A stretch of DNA of 6,902 nt from Gammaproteobacteria bacterium (GTDB lineage: Bacteria; Pseudomonadota; Gammaproteobacteria; GRL18), in the NCBI GenBank assembly GCA_027076245.1, contig JALTKC010000124.1:1-6902 (forward strand), in the 5' to 3' direction. This document shows positions 1 to 5,466 of the stretch, piece by piece. Position numbers and translations under genes: made by a program. Position 1 is the first letter of the stretch. Every line of letters begins with the position of its first letter. The notes under the pieces were generated by a model. The model did no database searches and had not been told where the DNA came from. It saw only the letters and a list, made by a program, of their open reading frames with translations.

Positions 1-21
1 GAATAAAGCCAAAATAACCTG

Positions 22-34
22 TAAAACCTTGTAT
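22..34 (+). repeat. Left arm of 13-bp perfect inverted repeat
   Basis: The arm TAAAACCTTGTAT is the exact reverse complement of 1418-1430 and lies outside the transposase gene. It may be a subterminal repeat of the insertion sequence or part of a host repeat that the element split. Similarity continues weakly beyond the arms, with shared GG, ATTTT and TTTATT blocks, which argues that it is not simply an IS terminus. Confidence 0.6.
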
Positions 35-106
35 CTCCAGCACTCTGATCATTCTCGCTACGATTCAACTGATTTATTTAGCAACTGTGTTAAAAATCAA
101 GTAAAT

Positions 107-1066
107 TTAAGCTATTTCTGAATGCCATGGTTCATTATTTTTAACCATGGTATTCATTATTATTAACAGCTTTCTCATACAGGCAACTAATGCCACTTTT
201 TTGGTTTTACCTTTTGCTATCAAGCGTTCATAAAACGATTTAATAGCAGGATTGTGTTTACTGGCCGAAAGAGCAGCCATATAAAGAGCTGTTCTTACCT
301 GGGCTCTTCCACCCCAGATAGTTCGCTTTCCCTTCATTGAACCGCTATCGCGACAGAATGGGGCAACTCCGGCTAATGCTGCAATTTGCTTATTATCAAC
401 CTGACCCAACTCAGGTAACTCGCCAAGCAGGGTATAAGTTGTTACCAATCCAATACCTTTCACTGTCTGCAACAGTTTGGCCTTTGCTTGTAACTTCTCA
501 TCTTTTTTCAAAGCAGCTGACAATTTTTCCTGTAACTTATCAATTTCATTATTATAGAATTTGATTGCCCGTTTTATTGAGCCTTGCCCTTCTTTATTCT
601 GTATCGTCGCCAGATGCTGTCGTTCTTTGTTTCTGATAGAGACTAACTGCTTTCTGCGGCGAGTAAGCTCTTCAATTTTTTCTTCTAACTTGCTCCGGCT
701 TTGTTTAATGTGTAGTTTTTTTACAAAAAGTTGACCATACTCACGAATGATACCTGCATCAATACGGTCATTCTTGGCAAACTGACCACTGGCTTTTGCA
801 TAATCTCTAACTCGTTTGGCATTAACAACTGCTGTAGGAATATTCTTTGATAACAACCATTTAACTATCGCTGTTTCATAACCACCTGTGGCTTCCAACA
901 ATACCAGTACGTTTCTCTTGTCTTTCGGAAAATAATAATTAAGCTTTTTAAAATCATCAACCTGGTTGGCTATAGTCAATAATGAAGAGCTCTCATCATA
1001 CTTTATATCAAGTTTTGCTTTTGAAACGTCTATGCCAACATAGACTTTATAAGTTATCTGTTCCAT
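107..1066 (-). CDS. IS110-family transposase (DEDD/serine bridge-RNA-guided recombinase)
   Basis: This is the recombinase that excises and inserts the element; characterised relatives are guided by an element-encoded bridge RNA. The 319-residue length is normal. The N-terminal RuvC-like DEDD domain (about 5-150) shows D13 in GIDVSK, E58 in LLEATGGYE, and D100/D103 in KNDRIDA. A charged coiled-coil stretch (about 122-195) follows, then the C-terminal Transposase_20 domain (about 197-290) with TVKGIG, LAGVAPF and RDSGSMKGKRTIWGGR. S241 is in the place of the catalytic serine. The ATG at 1066 has a good ribosome site, AAGGGGG, whose five G residues lie at 1077-1081, 10 bases before the start. 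All key residues are present and the frame is unbroken, so activity is plausible. Assignment to the IS110 rather than IS1111 group rests on the long upstream non-coding region. Confidence 0.95.
   Translation of the reverse strand: MEQITYKVYVGIDVSKAKLDIKYDESSSLLTIANQVDDFKKLNYYFPKDKRNVLVLLEATGGYETAIVKWLLSKNIPTAVVNAKRVRDYAKASGQFAKNDRIDAGIIREYGQLFVKKLHIKQSRSKLEEKIEELTRRRKQLVSIRNKERQHLATIQNKEGQGSIKRAIKFYNNEIDKLQEKLSAALKKDEKLQAKAKLLQTVKGIGLVTTYTLLGELPELGQVDNKQIAALAGVAPFCRDSGSMKGKRTIWGGRAQVRTALYMAALSASKHNPAIKSFYERLIAKGKTKKVALVACMRKLLIIMNTMVKNNEPWHSEIA
125..167 (-). repeat. Imperfect tandem duplication within the transposase C-terminus
   Basis: Two near-copies of a 21-23 bp unit lie head to tail at 125-145 and 145-167. 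Each begins CCATGGT and ends TTAAC, sharing a TTCATTATT core. The CCATGGTT at 125-132 also forms an 8-bp inverted repeat with AACCATGG at 143-150. They encode the last helix and tail of the transposase (residues about 300-314), which still ends in the usual NxPWH-like motif. Confidence 0.6.
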
Positions 1067-1084
1067 AATTTAAATACCCCCTTA

Positions 1085-1247
1085 ATTTCTCTGCCTTGTG
1101 GATACGGACTCTCGGTCCTGGCAACTGTTCGAGATAGTTGAGGGTGCGTGTGGCGACCCATGCTAAAACACGGTCTTTTTGACCTTAGGTTTAACGGCCT
1201 GCCACACGCCTTGTTACACCCTCTATAGATTGTGTAACAAAATACTC
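1085..1247 (-). ncRNA. Candidate IS110 bridge (seek) RNA
   Basis: In the transposase direction this stretch has four stems in a row. The first is a 9-bp hairpin, TTGTTACAC 1211-1219 with GTGTAACAA 1232-1240. The second is a large stem-loop closed by 9 bp, GCGTGTGGC 1146-1154 with GCCACACGC 1201-1209. It has an inner stem GGTC 1172-1175 / GACC 1181-1184, extended by CTAA/TTAG, and unpaired tracts on both sides. The third and fourth are CAACT 1122-1126 / AGTTG 1136-1140 and GGAC 1106-1109 / GTCC 1115-1118. A closed stem with unpaired tracts on both sides of an inner hairpin is the known shape of a bridge-RNA binding loop. The 5' end is inferred from the -10 at 1254-1259; the 3' end is approximate. 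Guide segments could not be matched to both IS ends with certainty, so this is a structural and positional prediction. Confidence 0.6.
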
Positions 1248-1253
1248 ATTTTA

Positions 1254-1281
1254 ATTATAGTCCATGTGGATAAAGCGTGAA
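1254..1281 (-). promoter_or_regulatory. Putative sigma-70 promoter for the bridge RNA and transposase
   Basis: On the minus strand a perfect TATAAT occupies 1254-1259. TTCACG (1276-1281, 4 of 6 matches to TTGACA) lies 16 bp upstream of it. Transcription would start near 1247, immediately before the first hairpin of the candidate guide RNA. In IS110 elements this promoter is often completed at the junction of the circular form, so the -35 used in the inserted state may be flanking DNA. Confidence 0.5.
1265..1273 (-). promoter_or_regulatory. Perfect consensus DnaA box
   Basis: The minus strand reads TTATCCACA, the exact E. coli high-affinity DnaA box. It is intergenic and 67 bp from a second perfect box on the other strand (1341-1349). 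Binding is inferred from the consensus only. The same eight bases also recur in the candidate bridge RNA, so an IS-related meaning is possible. Confidence 0.4.
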
Positions 1282-1360
1282 TTTCTTTACGTGATGGATA
1301 ACTTTATATTTTTTGGCCTTAGAGGGGCCAAAAATAAAAGTTATCCACACTAAAATTCAC
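1277..1360. repeat. Long imperfect palindrome (84 bp) beside the IS
   Basis: Outer arms GTGAATTT (1277-1284) and AAATTCAC (1353-1360) enclose an inner near-perfect stem, 1296-1318 with 1326-1346. The inner arms begin GGATAACTTT and end GGCC, with a 2-base bulge in the T/A tract and a 7-base loop, 1319-1325. The poly-A/T tracts lie inside the stem rather than after it, so this is not a standard terminator. It could be a REP- or MITE-like palindrome, which IS110 elements often target, or a cruciform regulatory site. Confidence 0.7.
1341..1349 (+). promoter_or_regulatory. Perfect consensus DnaA box in the palindrome arm
   Basis: TTATCCACA on the plus strand overlaps the right arm of the palindrome. 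The left arm carries a weaker copy on the minus strand, TTATCCATC (1293-1301, 7 of 9 matches), so the palindrome itself is an inverted pair of DnaA-like boxes. Confidence 0.4.
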
Positions 1361-1417
1361 CCTTTCCCCACATTCTTTCTGTATTAATTATTTCCTTGGT
1401 TTCTCTGTATTTTTAAT

Positions 1418-1430
1418 ATACAAGGTTTTA
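1418..1430 (+). repeat. Right arm of 13-bp perfect inverted repeat
   Basis: ATACAAGGTTTTA is the exact reverse complement of 22-34. It ends immediately before an in-frame GTG (1431) of the downstream small gene and contains AAGG, which could act as a ribosome site for that GTG. Confidence 0.6.
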
Positions 1431-1457
1431 GTGGGATTTTACGGAGTTGGGTTTATT

Positions 1458-1736
1458 ATGTTGTTTATTTTTGAAAAAATTGCCATTATTTATTCGGTTA
1501 TTACTCTGTTTGTTATTGAATTGCTGTATCAGACCTTACTGGCACTTTATAAAGGTACCCGATATTCCTTTTACAGCTTGAAAAAAAATATCGTGGTTAC
1601 ATTTTTTGAACTGCTTTCTGATCTGATTATACTGCTTATTGACTTTCTTCAGGCGCTTATTGAAGGGCTCAGCATTGGCTGGAACCGGGCTTTATATACT
1701 ACCAGCCAGTTCAAACAGGATCTTCAGAAGCATTAA
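1458..1736 (+). CDS. Small hydrophobic membrane protein of unknown function
   Basis: I do not recognise this 92-residue protein. It has two strongly hydrophobic stretches, about residues 4-30 and 49-75, separated by a basic, aromatic loop (YKGTRYSFYSLKK). A polar C-terminal tail ends QFKQDLQKH. Two transmembrane or membrane-embedded helices are likely. The ATG at 1458 has GGAG at 1443-1446, 11 bases upstream, which is rather far. A GTG at 1431 would add nine residues and has AAGG five bases upstream, so the start is unsettled. It lies 32 bases before mltF in the same direction, so the two may be co-transcribed. The reading frame is open and unlike a shadow of any other gene, but with no known family its reality is moderately supported. 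Confidence 0.5.
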   Translation: MLFIFEKIAIIYSVITLFVIELLYQTLLALYKGTRYSFYSLKKNIVVTFFELLSDLIILLIDFLQALIEGLSIGWNRALYTTSQFKQDLQKH

Positions 1737-1768
1737 TTGCTGATCCCGAGCCTGTTTGCTGTTTACTG

Positions 1769-3169
1769 ATGCGTGTACTTTTACTGGTTTTAATTTCTTT
1801 TTCTCTCAGTGCCTGTTATGACACCCCTGATCGACTGGAGCGGATCCAGTCCATTGGTCAGCTGAAAGTTCTGACCCGTAATTCACCCAGTATTTATTAT
1901 CAGGGTCCATTAGGTCCCACCGGTTTTGAATACCAACTGGTTAAGCGCTTCAGTGATAGCCTGGGGGTCAAGCTAAAGGCTGTTGTGGAACCTAATGCCA
2001 GAGAGTTACTGTATCAGCTAGGTAAGCACAAGGGCGATCTGGCCGCCGCTAAACTGATCATTACGCCAGAACGCCAGAAAAAATACCTGTTTACCATTCC
2101 CTATCACAAAGTTACCTATCAGCTGGTTTATCGTTCAGGCACCCGCCGACCCAGAAAACTGTCTCAAATGTCCCGCCTGTCCATAGAAATTTCTTCTGAT
2201 GACAGCCTTATCCATGAATTACAGAAACTTAAGAAAAAATACCCTGAACTAAGCTGGACGGTTAACCCCACCGCTTCACCCGAAGACCTGATGCAGCTGG
2301 TTAATGAAGGTCTGGTGGATTTTACCATTGTCAGCTCAGATGAGATTAAACTTAACCGGCGTTATTATCCAGAACTGAGGTTGGCCTTTGATATTAATAA
2401 ACCTCAGGATATCGCCTGGGCATTTGAAAAAACAGAGGATCGCTCTCTTTATAATGCCGCCAACCAGTTTCTGGAACAACAGAAAAAAAGCGGTGCCCTT
2501 GAAGCTTTACGGGAACAGCATTTTGGTTATATCAAGAATTTTGACTATGTCGGTACCCGGGTGTTTCAACGCCATATTATTACCCGTCTGCCTAAATTTC
2601 AGCCCTGGTTTGAAAAGGCCGGCAAGGACAATAAAATGGACTGGATGCTGCTGGCCGCCATGTCCTATCAGGAGTCACACTGGGATCCTGATGCCCGCTC
2701 ACCCACCGGTGTCCGGGGACTGATGATGCTGACACGTGATACCGCTAAACACATTGGCGTTAATAATCGGGTAGAACCCCATCAAAGTATTTTTGGCGGA
2801 GCTTATTATTTTACCCGGCTGTACCAGAGACTGCCCCGTGAAATTAAAGACCCTGACCGCCTGTACTTTGCCCTGGCCGCCTATAATCTGGGTTATGGAC
2901 ATCTTAAAGACGCCCTGAAACTGCTCAAACAATCCGGTAAAGATCATACTAAATGGGTCAATCTGAAACAGGTTCTGCCTTTACTGCGTAAGAAAAAATG
3001 GCATGAAAAGCTTCAGTACGGTTATGCCCGTGGCGATGAAGCGGTCAAGTATGTTGAAAACATCCGCAGTTATTATGATATTCTGAAATGGGAAATGGCC
3101 CGTAAGTGGCGAGAGACTAATAACAAACCACCAATCAAGGCACTTGAAATATTCCCCCCTGCTTTATAG
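1769..3169 (+). CDS. mltF: Membrane-bound lytic murein transglycosylase F
   Basis: MltF cleaves the MurNAc-GlcNAc bond of peptidoglycan, leaving 1,6-anhydroMurNAc ends, from the periplasmic face of the outer membrane. The 466-residue protein starts with a short lipoprotein signal ending in lipobox LSAC, with lipidated C16. An ABC-type solute-binding (SBP_bac_3) domain follows at about 30-250, opening with LKVLTRNSP and TGFEYQLVKRF. The SLT domain (about 270-440) has catalytic E302 in SYQESHWDP, then GVRGLMMLT (315-322) and AAYNLGYGH (370-378). The two-domain order is diagnostic of MltF; in other family members the first domain binds muropeptide ligands and controls the second. Length is slightly below the roughly 490-520 of Pseudomonas and E. 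coli proteins, mostly at the ends. No strong ribosome site precedes the ATG, which may point to coupling with the small upstream gene. Confidence 0.93.
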   Translation: MRVLLLVLISFSLSACYDTPDRLERIQSIGQLKVLTRNSPSIYYQGPLGPTGFEYQLVKRFSDSLGVKLKAVVEPNARELLYQLGKHKGDLAAAKLIITPERQKKYLFTIPYHKVTYQLVYRSGTRRPRKLSQMSRLSIEISSDDSLIHELQKLKKKYPELSWTVNPTASPEDLMQLVNEGLVDFTIVSSDEIKLNRRYYPELRLAFDINKPQDIAWAFEKTEDRSLYNAANQFLEQQKKSGALEALREQHFGYIKNFDYVGTRVFQRHIITRLPKFQPWFEKAGKDNKMDWMLLAAMSYQESHWDPDARSPTGVRGLMMLTRDTAKHIGVNNRVEPHQSIFGGAYYFTRLYQRLPREIKDPDRLYFALAAYNLGYGHLKDALKLLKQSGKDHTKWVNLKQVLPLLRKKKWHEKLQYGYARGDEAVKYVENIRSYYDILKWEMARKWRETNNKPPIKALEIFPPAL

Positions 3170-3171
3170 CA

Positions 3172-3194
3172 CCCGGCAAGTTATGATTGCCCGG
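3172..3194 (+). terminator. Hairpin just downstream of mltF, weak terminator at best
   Basis: CCCGGCAA (3172-3179) pairs with TTGCCCGG (3187-3194) over 8 positions with one C-C mismatch and a 7-base loop. It begins two bases after the mltF stop. No T-run follows directly, so it may only slow transcription or stabilise the mRNA end. Confidence 0.35.
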
Positions 3195-3201
3195 CTTAAT
3201 A

Positions 3202-3210
3202 TGCTAATAT
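3202..3210 (+). promoter_or_regulatory. Possible extended -10 promoter of the GGDEF gene
   Basis: TGCTAATAT fits the TGn-TAnnnT extended -10 pattern, 38 bases upstream of the start codon. Only a poor -35 (TTATGA, 3181-3186) is present at 18 bp spacing, and it lies in the preceding hairpin loop. Confidence 0.3.
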
Positions 3211-3248
3211 TTACAGTATTTATTTCAGACTGAGGCCATAAACCATTC

Positions 3249-4658
3249 ATGCCTGATTTTTCCCGCAAACTGGAAAATACTGCATCTTCTGCACCTTCAT
3301 TAAAAACCCGTTTGCGGTTAAGTATTATTATTATTGTCCTGCCCCTGTTTATTTTAGGCGGTATCGGCTTCTTTTTTTTCCAGAAATCCACCAACGCCTT
3401 TAATCTGGCCATTGAGGAAGTGGTTTCTGATGTGCTTCCTGTGACTGAACTCAAGGATAAAATTCAAAAAACGGTAACACCGTTTAACCGTTACCTTGAA
3501 ACCGGCTCCATCGATGAAAAAAAGCGTTTTTTACAACTCAGTGAAGATATTCAGAAAACGTTAAATCACCCATCTAATATGGACGTCACACAGTTATCAC
3601 TGGCCAACGATATTTATCAGTCTGCCTATCTTAACTGGCGTAATGCCCACCGTATTGCCGTTAAACTTTTTAAGCGGATCGATCATAATAATGTCCAGAC
3701 TCAGAAGCCGCCTTTCAGGCTGTTACAGAAATTCTATCAATATGTCATAGAAACCACCCTGGCTCTGGACAAGCTGCATCTTTCCATGCAGAACCAGGTT
3801 AAAATCCGCTTTCAGAAAGCCAAGGAGTTAAAACTCAACGCCCTGCTTCTGATCAGTTTTGTCTTTCTACTGGTGTATATTTCGACCCTTGCCACCATTA
3901 TGATGCTTAACCGCTCTATTCTTGAGCCGATTGTCAAACTGGAGCAATGGGCCTCTAAATTTTCCAGAGACAAAGCCTTTACCCCTTTAAAACTCGATTC
4001 CTACCGGGAATTTGAATTTATTGCCCAGACCTATAACCGTCTGTTTCAGATGCTGCAGGACGACAGGGATATTCTTGCGGCATTGTCTCAGAAAGATGAT
4101 CTAACCCAGTTAAATAACAAGCGCAGCCTGATCACCCGTCTGACCGATGAGCACAGCCGCCACCAGCGTTACAATACCCGCTACAGCCTGATGCTGATCG
4201 ATGTGGATCACCTGGCTTCCATCAGTCAGAACTATGGCACACACATCTGTGATTTAACCCTGATACAGATAGCCCGACTGCTGGAACATGCCATTCGCCC
4301 CACCGACTTCCTGGCCCGTTATAATAGTGACGAGTTTCTTATTATTCTGCCGGAGGTAGAACTGCATGGCGCAAATATTACCGCCGAACGCATACGCAAT
4401 GCCATTTCAGAATATGTCTTCAAATTTGATAACCATAAATTCGGCATTACAGTCAGTATCGGCTTTGCTATTGTGCAGGATAATCAGCCCCTGGAAGAAG
4501 TACTGCAATGTGTTGACTTTGCTGTACAGCAGGCCAAACTGGCCGGTAGAAACCAGGTACAATACTGCAATGCAGATACCATCACTAATGCCACTAAAAA
4601 CAGTGACTTTACACCTAAGTATCTGTTTGCCGATGACTTTAAAACACCTAAAGACTAA
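3249..4658 (+). CDS. Membrane HAMP-GGDEF protein with degenerate active site, probably not an active diguanylate cyclase
   Basis: This 469-residue inner-membrane protein has TM1 (about 22-45), a periplasmic helical sensor region (46-195), TM2 (196-220), a HAMP-like linker (221-275, EPIVKLEQWAS) and a GGDEF domain (about 280-440). The fold markers KDDLTQLNNK, DVD (318-320) and AKLAGRNQV are present. The signature at 359-363 reads NSDEF instead of GGDEF. In the stretch after DVD the usual F, K, N, D, H and G are replaced (HLASISQNYGTHICD), including the guanine-binding Asn (S326). The RxxD inhibitory site, R350-P-T-D353, sits exactly five residues before the signature as in regulated cyclases. 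I infer a c-di-GMP receptor or signalling partner rather than an enzyme. GAGG lies 13 bases before the ATG, a long spacing. It is 79 bp downstream of mltF on the same strand and could be co-transcribed. Confidence 0.9.
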   Translation: MPDFSRKLENTASSAPSLKTRLRLSIIIIVLPLFILGGIGFFFFQKSTNAFNLAIEEVVSDVLPVTELKDKIQKTVTPFNRYLETGSIDEKKRFLQLSEDIQKTLNHPSNMDVTQLSLANDIYQSAYLNWRNAHRIAVKLFKRIDHNNVQTQKPPFRLLQKFYQYVIETTLALDKLHLSMQNQVKIRFQKAKELKLNALLLISFVFLLVYISTLATIMMLNRSILEPIVKLEQWASKFSRDKAFTPLKLDSYREFEFIAQTYNRLFQMLQDDRDILAALSQKDDLTQLNNKRSLITRLTDEHSRHQRYNTRYSLMLIDVDHLASISQNYGTHICDLTLIQIARLLEHAIRPTDFLARYNSDEFLIILPEVELHGANITAERIRNAISEYVFKFDNHKFGITVSIGFAIVQDNQPLEEVLQCVDFAVQQAKLAGRNQVQYCNADTITNATKNSDFTPKYLFADDFKTPKD

Positions 4659-4672
4659 ACCACTTCATTTCA

Positions 4673-4681
4673 TGGTATAAT
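4673..4681 (+). promoter_or_regulatory. Extended -10 promoter of fklB
   Basis: TGGTATAAT is a perfect TATAAT with the TGn extension, beginning 14 bases after the GGDEF gene stop. There is no recognisable -35, which is usual for extended -10 promoters. Transcription from about 4688 would give a leader of roughly 85 bases before the chosen fklB start. Confidence 0.6.
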
Positions 4682-4773
4682 TCTGCGTTTTTAAACCCCG
4701 GCTTTTATTTATATGCACGCCGCCCGTGAGCAGCACACAGAAAATACCTGAGCCGACTAACCGAGTGGTCATT

Positions 4774-5406
4774 ATGAGTAACGAAGATTTAACAATTAAA
4801 ACAGAGGCTGAAAAAGTCAGCTATGGTATCGGCCTGCAATTAGGTCAGCAGGTTAAAGGTCAGTCTTTTCCAGGTTTCAGCCTGGATGCTCTGATTGTTG
4901 GCTTAAGTGATATTTTCAATAACAAGCCCATGCGTTTTTCAGAAAACGAAATGCAGGCGGCTTTTTCGGCCATTAACCAGCAAATTCAGGAACAGTCCGC
5001 CAAAGCGGCTGAATCTAATAAAGCAGAAGGTAAAGCCTTTCTGGATGAAAACGCCAAAAAAGAAGGGGTAATAACCACTGAATCCGGTCTGCAATACGAA
5101 ATTTTAAAAGAAGGTACCGGCGAAAAGCCTGGCCCTGAAGATATGGTGGTAACTCATTATCACGGCACTCTGGTGGATGGTACCGTCTTTGACAGCTCTG
5201 TCGATCGCGGTGAACCCGCACAGTTCCCTGTTAACGGTGTCATTAAAGGCTGGGTTGAAGCCCTGCAGATGATGCCTGTGGGTTCCAAATGGCGCTTAAC
5301 CATTCCATCGGATCTGGCTTATGGTGATCAGGGCTCAGCCCCGGTGATTGCCCCCGGTGCAACACTGATTTTTGATATTGAATTACTGGATATTAAAAAC
5401 AAGTAA
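4774..5406 (+). CDS. fklB: FKBP-type peptidyl-prolyl cis-trans isomerase, FklB type
   Basis: The protein catalyses cis-trans isomerisation of Xaa-Pro bonds and acts as a folding helper. It has 210 residues. The N-terminal helical dimerisation domain (about 8-100) begins EKVSYGIGLQLGQQ and carries FLDENAKKEGV near its end. The FKBP domain follows (about 103-208) with ESGLQYEIL, VTHYHGTLVDGTVFDSS, FPVNGVIKGW and LAYGDQG. Pocket residues Y129, F139, D140, F151, V156, I157, W160 and Y183 are present. There is no signal peptide, which points to cytoplasmic FklB rather than the exported FkpA or Mip types; E. coli FklB is about the same size. The start is the ATG at 4774, with GAGTGG (4763-4768) five bases upstream. 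A GTG at 4726 would add 16 poorly conserved-looking residues. It is a single-gene unit between its own promoter and a hairpin terminator, convergent with tadA. Confidence 0.93.
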   Translation: MSNEDLTIKTEAEKVSYGIGLQLGQQVKGQSFPGFSLDALIVGLSDIFNNKPMRFSENEMQAAFSAINQQIQEQSAKAAESNKAEGKAFLDENAKKEGVITTESGLQYEILKEGTGEKPGPEDMVVTHYHGTLVDGTVFDSSVDRGEPAQFPVNGVIKGWVEALQMMPVGSKWRLTIPSDLAYGDQGSAPVIAPGATLIFDIELLDIKNK

Positions 5407-5424
5407 GTTTAGCCTAAAAAATCA

Positions 5425-5449
5425 GGTTCCCATGAGGCACATGGGAACC
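5425..5449. terminator. Bidirectional intrinsic terminator between fklB and tadA
   Basis: A perfect 10-bp stem, GGTTCCCATG (5425-5434) with CATGGGAACC (5440-5449), has a 5-base loop and lies between convergent stop codons. On the minus strand it is followed by TGATTTTTT (the six T residues at 5416-5421), a good terminator for guaA-tadA. On the plus strand the trailing ATCTTAGTCTT is only moderately T-rich, so it is weaker for fklB. Confidence 0.85.
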
Positions 5450-5466
5450 ATCTTAGTCTTAACCGC

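Larger units (their letters stand above)
22..1430 (-). mobile_element. IS110-family insertion sequence, apparently intact, ends not precisely resolved
   Basis: A complete IS110-type transposase gene on the minus strand is followed by a short non-coding tail (below 107) and preceded by a long structured non-coding leader (1067 to at least 1260). That is the arrangement of the IS110 group, whose guide RNA is encoded upstream of the transposase; in the IS1111 group it is downstream. The limits given are a perfect 13-bp inverted repeat (22-34 and 1418-1430). IS110-group elements usually lack terminal inverted repeats, so the transposase-proximal end could instead lie near 1260-1276, just outside the candidate guide-RNA promoter, and the other end anywhere between about 22 and 106. 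No target-site duplication is visible or expected for this family. The transposase is not broken, so the element may still be mobile. Confidence 0.6.

Noticed and set aside
1277..1360. The palindrome as an intrinsic terminator
   Set aside because: The A/T tracts are inside the stem and no T-run follows the stem on either strand.
2388..2723. Open frame of 111 codons inside mltF, and the similar long frames in guaA, tadA and the GGDEF gene
   Set aside because: They overlap well-recognised genes in other frames and show no family features; they are shadows.
4713..4751. 12-codon ORF in the fklB leader (MHAAREQHTENT) as a leader peptide
   Set aside because: No ribosome site, no run of regulatory codons, and no attenuator hairpin follows it.
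4726..4773. N-terminal 16-residue extension of FklB from a GTG start
   Set aside because: The ATG at 4774 has a better-spaced ribosome site and matches the usual FklB start; the extension looks unrelated to the family.
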